Assembly: GCA_050996405.1 (NCBI GenBank)
Contig: JBPCRW010000138.1
Location: forward strand, 1-13,543
Origin: JBPCRW01 sp050996405
GTDB taxonomy: Bacteria > Acidobacteriota > Blastocatellia > Pyrinomonadales > Pyrinomonadaceae
Reading direction: 5' to 3'
Length of the DNA stretch: 13,543 nt
Below the pieces are notes generated by a model. It made no database searches. It saw only the letters and a program-made list of their open reading frames with translations, and was not told where the DNA came from. Both the position numbers and the translations under genes were made by a program. Positions 6,799-12,537 of the stretch are shown here, piece by piece. The first letter of the stretch is position 1; each line of letters begins with the position of its first letter.

Positions 6799-6814
6799 TT
6801 GAGGATTATTGAGG
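6795..6814 (+). promoter_or_regulatory. Duplicated ribosome binding site of rpmF
   Basis: The 10-mer ATTATTGAGG occurs twice in direct tandem (6795-6804 and 6805-6814). The second GAGG lies 8 nt before the rpmF ATG at 6823. The first copy overlaps the end of the hairpin arm, so folding would affect only that copy. Confidence 0.6.
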
Positions 6815-6822
6815 AAAAAATT

Positions 6823-7008
6823 ATGCCAAATCCAAAACGAAGACATTCCCATTCACGCACGCGCCAACGACGCGCTCACGACGCGCTTGCCGTTCCGCAG
6901 TTTTATTTAGACAAAGATACGGGCGAAGCCAAAGTGCCGCACCGCGTCGATGCCGGAACGGGAACTTATAAAGGTCGTCAAATTTTAGAAGTCAAGGAAA
7001 AAGAATAA
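6823..7008 (+). CDS. rpmF: 50S ribosomal protein L32 (zinc-free form)
   Basis: This is a 61-residue basic protein of the large ribosomal subunit. The N-terminus MPNPKRRHSHSRTRQRRAHDAL is diagnostic. The C-terminal half keeps the fold outline (VPHRV, GTYKGRQIL) but contains no cysteines, so it is the form without the Zn-binding CxxC pairs, as in E. coli. Start: the ATG at 6823 with GAGG 8 nt upstream; an in-frame TTG at 6799 is inside the repeat and is rejected. Its position after yceD and before fab genes is the classic arrangement. Confidence 0.95.
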   Translation: MPNPKRRHSHSRTRQRRAHDALAVPQFYLDKDTGEAKVPHRVDAGTGTYKGRQILEVKEKE

Positions 7009-7013
7009 AATAA

Positions 7014-7092
7014 ATTTTCGATTTTCGATTTGCAATTTGCGATTGGAAAAACTCAATCCGAATAATCCAAAATCCAGAATCCGAAATCCAAA
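7014..7092 (+). repeat. Period-7 tandem repeats in opposed arms, running up to the fabH start
   Basis: The left arm has ATTTTCG, ATTTTCG, ATTTGCA, ATTTGCG (7014-7041) plus ATTGG. The right arm has ATCCGAA (7056-7062), a 2-nt slip, then ATCCAAA, ATCCAGA, ATCCGAA, ATCCAAA (7065-7092). The arms are imperfect reverse complements and can form a long bulged hairpin. The last unit ends exactly at the fabH ATG, so no Shine-Dalgarno sequence is present in this spacer. Confidence 0.85.
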
Positions 7093-8076
7093 ATGGCAAA
7101 TAACGCAGGCATCATTGGAATGGGACACGCTTATCCAAGGGGCATTTTGACAAATGCCGATTTGGAAAAAATTGTCGAAACTAGTGATGAATGGATAACT
7201 ACGCGCACCGGCATCAAGCAGCGACATAAAGCCGCCGACAATGAATATACTTCGCAATTCGGGACTTTGGCGGCGAAGCGGGCAATTGAACGCGCGGGTT
7301 TAAAGCCTAAAGATATTGATTTAATTATTTGCGCGACGACCACGCCCGACCAGATAATGCCTTCGACCGGCGCGTTGATTCAGGCGCAGATTGGCGCGAC
7401 AAATGCGGCGGGAATGGATGTTTTCGCGGCGTGTTCCGGTTTTCTTTACGGCTTGACAATGGTCGAATCGATGATTCGGACAGGTCAGATTCGTTACGCT
7501 CTGGTTATCGGCGCGGAAGTTTTGACGAAATACGTCGATTATACAGACCGTTCGACGTGCGTTATTTTCGGCGACGGCGCGGGCGCGGCGGTTCTCGCTC
7601 CGGTCGCGGAAGGCAAAGGAATTTTAGCGACGAAGATTCGTTCCGACGGGCGTTATGAAGAACAGCTTTATTGTCCGGCGGGCGGCACGAAACTCGGCAC
7701 GACGCACGAAACGATTGATAACCGTCTGCATTTTTTCAAGATGAAAGGCAACGAGCTTTTCAAGATTGCGGTGCGTTCGATGGCGGAAATTTCGGCTGAA
7801 ATGCTCGACAAAGCCGGTTATACGATTGACGACGTTGACCTCGTAATTCCGCATCAGGCGAATCAGCGCATCACTGACGCGGTCGCTTCGCGTTTAGGCG
7901 TGCCGGAAGAAAAAGTTTATTCAAATATCGCCGAACATGGCAACACTTCGTCGGCTTCGATTCCGATTGCGATGGACGAATGTATCGAATCGGGCAAAAT
8001 TAAAGAGGGAAGTTTGGTTTTGCTGACGGCTTTCGGCGGCGGCGTGACGTGGGGCGGAACGGTGATAAGATTTTAG
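7093..8076 (+). CDS. fabH: 3-oxoacyl-ACP synthase III (FabH)
   Basis: FabH condenses an acyl-CoA primer with malonyl-ACP to start type II fatty acid synthesis in the cytosol. The 327 residues carry the full catalytic triad: C114 (FAACSGF), H254 (IPHQAN) and N284 (EHGNTSS). Also visible are the N-terminal ETSDEWITTRTGI (29-41), which helps bind CoA, and the C-terminal glycine-rich AFGGGVTWGG. The ATG at 7093 is the family start (MANNAGIIGMGHAYP) and directly abuts the heptamer array, with no ribosome binding site. It is followed by fabD. The usual upstream partner plsX is missing between rpmF and fabH. Confidence 0.96.
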   Translation: MANNAGIIGMGHAYPRGILTNADLEKIVETSDEWITTRTGIKQRHKAADNEYTSQFGTLAAKRAIERAGLKPKDIDLIICATTTPDQIMPSTGALIQAQIGATNAAGMDVFAACSGFLYGLTMVESMIRTGQIRYALVIGAEVLTKYVDYTDRSTCVIFGDGAGAAVLAPVAEGKGILATKIRSDGRYEEQLYCPAGGTKLGTTHETIDNRLHFFKMKGNELFKIAVRSMAEISAEMLDKAGYTIDDVDLVIPHQANQRITDAVASRLGVPEEKVYSNIAEHGNTSSASIPIAMDECIESGKIKEGSLVLLTAFGGGVTWGGTVIRF

Positions 8077-8212
8077 ATTTGCGATTTTGGATTTTGGATT
8101 GATTGTATAATTGACTCTATAAGCCGAAATTCAAAAAGATTTCAATAGATATTTTAAGAAAATTTGAGTTTTGATGAGTGAAGAATCCAAAATCCAAAAT
8201 CCAAAATCCAAA
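8077..8212 (+). repeat. Opposed period-7 arrays flanking the fabD start
   Basis: The left arm follows the fabH stop: ATTTGCG, ATTTTGG, ATTTTGG, ATT (8077-8100). The right arm, inside fabD, is four perfect ATCCAAA units (8185-8212). The 17-nt stretch 8084-8100 has an exact reverse complement at 8184-8200 and in two further registers. Folding would enclose about 83 nt, including the fabD ATG at 8174, in the loop. The intervening sequence holds a TTGACT and a TATAAT, but not in promoter spacing. Confidence 0.85.
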
Positions 8213-9136
8213 ATTGCATTCGTCTTTCCTGGTCAGGGAAGTCAAGCCGTCGGAATGGGCAAGGATTTATATGATAATTTTGCCGCTTCAAAACAGGTTT
8301 TTCAAGAAGCCGACGACGCGCTCGGATTTTCGCTTTCGGAACTGTGTTTTGCGGGAAACGAAGCCGATTTGCAGTTGACGGCAAACACGCAGCCCGCGAT
8401 TTTGACAACTTCGATTGCCGCTTATCGCGCGATGGAAAGCGCGGGTTTTCCAAATCCCGATTTTGTCGCCGGGCACAGTTTGGGCGAATATTCGGCACTC
8501 GTCACGGCGGGCGCGTTGAGTTTTGCGGATGCGGTGAAAACGGTTCGCAGGCGCGGAACTTATATGCAGGAAGCCGTCCCTTTCGGCACGGGCGCGATGG
8601 CTGCGATTCTCGGTTTGGATTTACCGGCGATTGAAAAAGTCTGCGCGGAAGTTTCCGAACGGTTTATTTGCAGTCCGGCAAACATTAATTCGCCGTCGCA
8701 AATCGTCATTGCCGGAGATGCGGAAGGAATTGACCAGGCGATTGAATTGTCAAAAACGCGCGGCGCGAAACGGGCGATAAAATTAAATGTTTCCGCGCCG
8801 TTCCATTGCGCTTTGATGTTTCCGGCGCAGGAAAAACTGGAAAAAGATTTACGGGAAATTAACTTTTCCGATTTAAAGTTTACGGTAATTGAAAATGTTT
8901 CCGCCAAAGCAAATACAAGCGGCGAAAGAGCGCGCGAGGCTTTGACCGAACAGGTTTCGTCGCCCGTGCGCTGGGCGGAATCGGTCGAGAATTTAATTTT
9001 AAAAGGCGTTGATACTTTTGTAGAAGTCGGCGCGGGAAAAGTTTTATCGGGTTTGGTTCGCCAAATCAATCGCGGCGTTCGCTGTCTGAATGTCGAGGAT
9101 ACGGAAAGTTTGAAAAATACATCAGAATCTTTATAG
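8174..9136 (+). CDS. fabD: Malonyl-CoA:ACP transacylase (FabD)
   Basis: FabD moves malonyl groups from CoA to acyl carrier protein, supplying FabH and FabF. The protein is 320 residues. Key sites: FVFPGQGSQAVGMG (16-29), nucleophile S102 in GHSLGEYSAL, an Arg of the RRRG stretch (125-128) that would bind the malonyl carboxylate, and H211 in SAPFHC. The C-terminus TFVEVGAGKVLSGLVRQI is typical. The first 14 residues are unusual: MSEESKIQNPKSKI, where SKIQNPKSKI is translated from the ATCCAAA array. The ordinary protein would begin just before AFVFPGQGSQ. No good Shine-Dalgarno sequence precedes the ATG; only GAG at 8166-8168. Confidence 0.95.
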   Translation: MSEESKIQNPKSKIAFVFPGQGSQAVGMGKDLYDNFAASKQVFQEADDALGFSLSELCFAGNEADLQLTANTQPAILTTSIAAYRAMESAGFPNPDFVAGHSLGEYSALVTAGALSFADAVKTVRRRGTYMQEAVPFGTGAMAAILGLDLPAIEKVCAEVSERFICSPANINSPSQIVIAGDAEGIDQAIELSKTRGAKRAIKLNVSAPFHCALMFPAQEKLEKDLREINFSDLKFTVIENVSAKANTSGERAREALTEQVSSPVRWAESVENLILKGVDTFVEVGAGKVLSGLVRQINRGVRCLNVEDTESLKNTSESL

Positions 9137-9152
9137 GAAAACAGGAGAAAAT

Positions 9153-9392
9153 ATGTCAGAAGTTCAGGATAAAATTAAACAAATTATTGTTGACGAGTTG
9201 GGCGTTGACGAAGCGGAAGTAACGGAAAATGCGCGTTTCATCGAAGATTTGGGCGCGGATTCGCTCGATTTGGTCGAACTCGTGATGCGCTTTGAAGAAG
9301 AATTCGGCATCGAAATTCCAGACGAAGACGCGGAAAAAATCCAGAGCGTCCGCGATGCGTATTCTTACGTCGAACAGCACAAACAGGGATAA
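9153..9392 (+). CDS. acpP: Acyl carrier protein
   Basis: This acidic 79-residue protein carries growing acyl chains on a 4'-phosphopantetheine arm. The attachment serine is S37 in the GADSLDLVELVM motif. Helices I to IV are recognisable and the length is standard. A clear AGGAG (9143-9147) lies 5 nt before the ATG, the best ribosome binding site in the fab operon, fitting the high level of synthesis needed for this protein. The spacer from fabD is only 16 nt and is the one junction in the operon without a heptamer repeat. Confidence 0.97.
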   Translation: MSEVQDKIKQIIVDELGVDEAEVTENARFIEDLGADSLDLVELVMRFEEEFGIEIPDEDAEKIQSVRDAYSYVEQHKQG

Positions 9393-9398
9393 TTTTAT

Positions 9399-9459
9399 AA
9401 TGGTGAATGGTGAGTGAAAAATTCTGTCATTCACCATTCACCATTTACCATTCACCATT
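9399..9459 (+). repeat. Opposed period-7 arrays in the acpP-fabF spacer
   Basis: The left arm is AATGGTG twice (9399-9412). The right arm is CATTCAC, CATTCAC, CATTTAC, CATTCAC, CATT (9428-9459). The 14 nt at 9399-9412 pair perfectly with 9432-9445, and with one mismatch to 9446-9459, so two alternative hairpins are possible. The right arm ends 5 nt before the fabF ATG and takes the place of a ribosome binding site. Confidence 0.88.
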
Positions 9460-9464
9460 ATTTT

Positions 9465-10706
9465 ATGAAACGTCGTGTAGTTGTCACCGGACTCGGATTA
9501 GTCACAGCTTGCGGAAATGACGTGCCGACCACGTGGGAAGCACTCAAAAAAGGCGTGAGCGGCGCGGACTATATCAAAAAATTTGATGCGGAAAAATTTC
9601 CGGTTAGGTTTGCCTGCGAGGTCAAGAATTTTGACCCTTTAAGTTTTTTAGATAAAAGGGAAGCGCGTCGAATGGGCGCGTTCACGCATTTCGCGCTCGC
9701 CGCATCCGACGAAGCCGTCAAAGACAGCGGCTTGAAAATTGACGAATCAAACGACGAAATGGTCGGAACTTATATCAGTTCGGGCATCGGCGATTTCTGG
9801 GCAATCGAGCGCGAACACGAAAAATTATTAGCGTCTGGTCCCGACCGCGTGTCGCCGTTTTTTATCGTTTCGGCGATTGTCAATTTGGCTTCGGGAAACG
9901 TCTCGATTCGGCACGGCGCGAAAGGTCCGAATTCGGCGACGGCGACGGCTTGTTCGGCGGGCGCGCACGCCATCGGCGACAGTTTTCGGATTATCGAACG
10001 CGGCGACGCGGATGCGATGATTTGCGGCGGTGCGGAATCGGCAATTACGCCGATGTCTGTTGCCGGATTCGCTTCGATGCGCGCGCTTTCGACCAGGAAT
10101 GATGAACCGAAACGCGCTTCGCGCCCGTTCGATTTAGAACGCGACGGTTTTGTTATCGGCGAAGGCGCGGGAATTTTAATTTTAGAAGAATTGGAATTTG
10201 CCAAAAAACGCGGCGCGAAAATTTACGCTGAAATCGTCGGTTACGGAATGAGCGGCGATGCTTTTCACGTGACGATGCCGGACGAAACCGGAAGCGGCGC
10301 GATTCGCGTCATGCAGCGCGCAATCAAGGACGCGGGAATTTCGCCCGAACAAATCGGCTATATCAACGCGCACGGAACTTCCACGCCGTATAACGACAAG
10401 TTTGAAACGCTCGCCATTAAAAAGGTTTTCGGCGAACACGCTTATAAACTTGCAGTCAGTTCGACCAAATCGATGACCGGACACGCGCTCGGCGCGGCGG
10501 GCGGCATCGAAGCGGTTTTTTCGGTTTTATCGCTCAAGGAAAATATTTTGCTGCCAACGATTAACTATGAATATCCCGACCCTGACTGCGATTTGGATTA
10601 TGTGCCGAACGAACCGCGTCAGGCAGAAGTCGAATACGTTTTATCAAACAGTTTCGGTTTTGGCGGCACGAATGCGTGCTTGATTTTCAAACGGTTTGAC
10701 GAATAG
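9465..10706 (+). CDS. fabF: 3-oxoacyl-ACP synthase II (FabF)
   Basis: FabF elongates acyl-ACP with malonyl-ACP. The 413 residues give the exact standard numbering of the Cys-His-His triad: C163 (TATACSAG), H303 (INAHGTSTP) and H340 (KSMTGHALG). The C-terminal SFGFGGTNACLIFKR is typical. I chose the ATG at 9465 (MKRRVVVTGLG), the family start; a GTG at 9414 in the same frame would prefix 17 residues translated from the repeat array and is less likely. No Shine-Dalgarno sequence is visible. It is the last intact gene of the operon; its TAG is directly followed, in frame, by a radical-SAM-like remnant. Confidence 0.96.
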   Translation: MKRRVVVTGLGLVTACGNDVPTTWEALKKGVSGADYIKKFDAEKFPVRFACEVKNFDPLSFLDKREARRMGAFTHFALAASDEAVKDSGLKIDESNDEMVGTYISSGIGDFWAIEREHEKLLASGPDRVSPFFIVSAIVNLASGNVSIRHGAKGPNSATATACSAGAHAIGDSFRIIERGDADAMICGGAESAITPMSVAGFASMRALSTRNDEPKRASRPFDLERDGFVIGEGAGILILEELEFAKKRGAKIYAEIVGYGMSGDAFHVTMPDETGSGAIRVMQRAIKDAGISPEQIGYINAHGTSTPYNDKFETLAIKKVFGEHAYKLAVSSTKSMTGHALGAAGGIEAVFSVLSLKENILLPTINYEYPDPDCDLDYVPNEPRQAEVEYVLSNSFGFGGTNACLIFKRFDE

Positions 10707-11111
10707 TTTTCATTCAAATTCAGCCTATTCACGCCGCAAATCGGCGCGGGCGGCGAAGAAATTCTCACGCCGGAAACGCGCAAAAAAATGATTGACGAAA
10801 TTGAGCAGCTTAGTTACCGTCTCCCGAAATTGAATTTGCCGAAACAGGTTATCTCCGGTTATCGCAAACCGCCCGCTTCGCCCGCAGAATGTCTTTTCGC
10901 GCGGACAACTTTGAATTTGACGGCGAATCTGAAAACTAAAGTCATGCCGTGTCAATTCGGCGGAACGCCCGATTGCTCGCAATGCGGCTGCATCGCTTCG
11001 GCGGGACTATCGGCGGTCGGCGATTACAAATTATTCGGCGCGCTGCCGCTGCGAAAAATTTTTATCGCATCGGACAATATCGGCAAGGGAGTAAGAAAAA
11101 TTATCGTCTAA
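10707..11111 (+). pseudogene. 5'-truncated radical-SAM-like protein, C-terminal part only
   Basis: Directly after the fabF stop and in the same frame, 134 codons stay open to TAA. The text SLFTPQIGAGGEEILTPE reads like the interior of a protein with no start, and the first ATG (10788) would leave a 107-residue product. Counting from that ATG, cysteines are C35 (AECLFART), C55 (MPCQFGG), C63, C66 and C68 (DCSQCGC, then IASAGLSAVGDY). This resembles the C-terminal extra-cluster region of some radical SAM enzymes, but the CxxxCxxC SAM domain is absent and its place is taken by fabF. I read it as the end of a larger gene left by a deletion. No ribosome binding site precedes 10788. The exact family is not recognised. 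Confidence 0.55.
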
Positions 11112-11160
11112 TTTTCACCGGAATATTTCCGATTTTCAAAAGAATACCTGTTTGCAAGCG

Positions 11161-11190
11161 TTGAAATCTTTGGTCGAAAGATTTTACAAT
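11161..11190 (+). promoter_or_regulatory. Possible promoter upstream of the hicBA remnant
   Basis: TTGAAA (11161-11166), 18 nt, TACAAT (11185-11190) is a plausible weak sigma-70 promoter. The same stretch holds an 8-bp AT-rich inverted repeat (AAATCTTT at 11164-11171 with AAAGATTT at 11177-11184, loop GGTCG) followed by only a few T residues, so it could equally be a poor terminator for the fab operon. The rest of 11112-11230 shows nothing else. Confidence 0.3.
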
Positions 11191-11230
11191 GATTGGAAAT
11201 ATAAGTAACCGGACAGAATTGTTTTATAAA

Positions 11231-11295
11231 TGCGGAAGCCCGCTACGCGCGTAAGGACGCAAAAGATACACTTACGTGCGTAGCGTGTTTCCGCA
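11231..11295. repeat. REP-like 65-bp palindromic element
   Basis: Two 25-nt arms (11231-11255 and 11271-11295) are reverse complements with three mismatches, one or two of which become G-U pairs in RNA. A 15-nt loop separates them. The arms begin TGCGGAA and contain CGCTACGC. The element is GC-richer than its surroundings and sits between the possible promoter and the broken hicB frame. Its form fits REP/BIME-type dispersed palindromes mobilised by TnpA-REP transposases; there is only one copy in this window, so family membership is inference. Confidence 0.6.
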
Positions 11296-11329
11296 CTGAT
11301 TCATCTATCAAATAATTTCGTCCACTTAC

Positions 11330-11521
11330 TTAAGAACGGCAAAATATACGTTCTGGCAGGACGGCGAATTTTTCATTGATTTTCTGAATAATTACCCAGA
11401 TTATCAAACTCAAGGTTTTTCAAAGGAAGAACTGCTGGAAAATTTGAGGAGTTTGCTCGAAGACATCGAATCGGAAGAAATGCCTTTTATTAGAAAGGTC
11501 TAGGAATTAGCCGTTGCGTAA
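11330..11521 (+). pseudogene. hicB: Decayed HicB-type antitoxin
   Basis: Fifty-seven codons (LRTAKYTFWQDGEFFIDFLN and onward) read as a small HicB-family antitoxin: a QDGEFF...NNYPDYQTQG core and a SKEELLENLRSLLEDIESEE helix, then FIRKV. At 11501 the codon after RKV is TAG; reading through it gives ELAVA and then TAA at 11519-11521. Intact relatives typically end in RKVEEL-type sequence, so this TAG most simply replaces a Glu codon. No in-frame ATG, GTG or TTG begins the protein; the frame opens after a TGA beside the palindromic element. HicB normally neutralises HicA and represses its own operon. Both lesions suggest loss of function. Confidence 0.75.
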
Positions 11522-11702
11522 TGAAAAGACGAGTTTTTGTAAACAGCTTGAGAAACTCGGCTGTGTTTTTGTCCGACACGGCGGAAGGCACGATTGGTAT
11601 TCAAATCCAATCACCAAATAATCCCAGCCGATTCCGCGCCGCGATGAAATTAACGAAAATTTAGCAAAATCTATAATCAAAAAACTTTCGGAAGAAAAAT
11701 GA
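11521..11702 (+). pseudogene. hicA: Decayed HicA-type mRNA interferase toxin
   Basis: The ATG at 11521-11523 overlaps the last base of the ancestral hicB TAA, as expected in a coupled toxin-antitoxin pair. After MKRR the reading frame is lost by one base. In the shifted frame the text is clearly HicA: FCKQLEKLGCVFVRHGG, then RHDWYSNPITK, a TAA stop at one codon, then SQPIPRRDEINENLAKSI and IKKLSEEK ending in TGA at 11700-11702. The active-site His of the GxxH motif is present in GGRHDW. One frameshift and one nonsense codon make it inactive. The final TGA overlaps the etfB ATG by two bases, so etfB may once have been coupled to it. Confidence 0.78.
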
Positions 11703-12475
11703 AAATTATTGTCTTAATGAAACAGGTCGCCAATAAAGACGCGGTTTTGCGCGTCGGGGCAGACGAAAAATGGATTGACGAATCGAACATTTCGCACCAG
11801 ACGAATGAATCGGACGGCTACGCTTTGGAAGAAGCGTTGCGATTGAAAGAAGCGAAAGGCGAAGGCGAAGTTGTCGTCTGCACGCTCGGCGCGCCGTCGG
11901 CGAAAGCGGTTTTAAAAGACGCTCTGGCGCGCGGCGCAGACCGTGCGATTCACATTGTCGTTGACGATGCGAACAAACTTTCGCCGTATCAAATCGCCGG
12001 AGCGATTGCCGACGCGATTCGAGATGAAAACGCCGATTTGATTTTTGCGGGCTTGCAGTCGGACGACGCGAGCTACGGGCAGACGGGCGTAATTTTAGCC
12101 GAGCTTTTGGGAATTCCGCACGCGACGCTGGTCATCGAAGTTGACCGCGCGAGTTTAAACGGCTCTCTGCGCGTCAAACGCGAATTGGAAAGCGGCTGGT
12201 ATCAATGGTTCAAGTATCAATTGCCCGCGCTTTTAACAATTCAATCGGGCATTTCGCAGATTCGTTATGCGTCTTTAAAGGGAATTATGGCGGCGAAGAA
12301 AAAGGAAATCAGAGACGTTACGCCAAACATCGAAAATTTCGCTTCGGCGCAGAAAATCGAAAAGGTTTATTTGCCCTTGAAAATAAAGCAGACGCAAATG
12401 TTAGGCGGCGGCGACGCGAAAGCGGGCGCGGTCGAACTCGTCGAAAAACTCAAAACGGAGGTTCACGTTTTATAG
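11699..12475 (+). CDS. etfB: Electron transfer flavoprotein, beta subunit
   Basis: EtfB pairs with EtfA to make the FAD/AMP heterodimer that takes electrons from acyl-CoA and related dehydrogenases to the quinone pool. The 258 residues are the usual length. Features: MKIIVLMKQV start, nucleotide-binding GLQSDDASYGQTG (118-130), CTLGAPSAKAVLKDALARGAD (61-81) and the beta-subunit signature region VKRELESGWYQWFKYQLPALLTIQSG (159-184). That region has aromatic residues where acidic ones are common. A GGAAG stretch precedes the ATG, which overlaps the stop of the hicA remnant. etfA follows after a 62-nt repeat-bearing spacer. Confidence 0.95.
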   Translation: MKIIVLMKQVANKDAVLRVGADEKWIDESNISHQTNESDGYALEEALRLKEAKGEGEVVVCTLGAPSAKAVLKDALARGADRAIHIVVDDANKLSPYQIAGAIADAIRDENADLIFAGLQSDDASYGQTGVILAELLGIPHATLVIEVDRASLNGSLRVKRELESGWYQWFKYQLPALLTIQSGISQIRYASLKGIMAAKKKEIRDVTPNIENFASAQKIEKVYLPLKIKQTQMLGGGDAKAGAVELVEKLKTEVHVL

Positions 12476-12513
12476 TAATAAGTAATAAGCAAAAATTAAT
12501 CCCTATTACTTAT
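12476..12513 (+). repeat. Period-7 repeat hairpin in the etfB-etfA spacer
   Basis: Two TAATAAG units (12476-12489) start right after the etfB stop. ATTACTTAT (12505-12513) is the reverse complement of ATAAGTAAT within them (12479-12487), with further imperfect pairing on both sides. The unit equals the one in the yceD-rpmF spacer, but the second arm is shorter and more eroded. Confidence 0.7.
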
Positions 12514-12537
12514 ATACCAATCACTACCCACAAATTT

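Noticed and set aside
7014..8212. The evenly spaced repeats were considered as a CRISPR array.
   Set aside because: Units are 7 bp and contiguous with no spacers, the loci differ in sequence and there are no cas genes.
1398..11521. Several stops (pyrC TAA, fabF TAG, hicB TAG, hicA TAA) are followed in frame by coding-like sequence, hinting at stop-codon recoding.
   Set aside because: PyrC and FabF are complete at their stops and the downstream pieces belong to other families. The hicA copy also has a frameshift. All three stop codons end intact genes here, so recoding is not needed to explain the pattern.
11521..11664. A 48-codon frame from the hicA ATG without frameshift (MKRRVFVNSLRN...).
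   Set aside because: It matches nothing I recognise, while the neighbouring frame reads clearly as HicA. It is the frameshifted product of the decayed gene.
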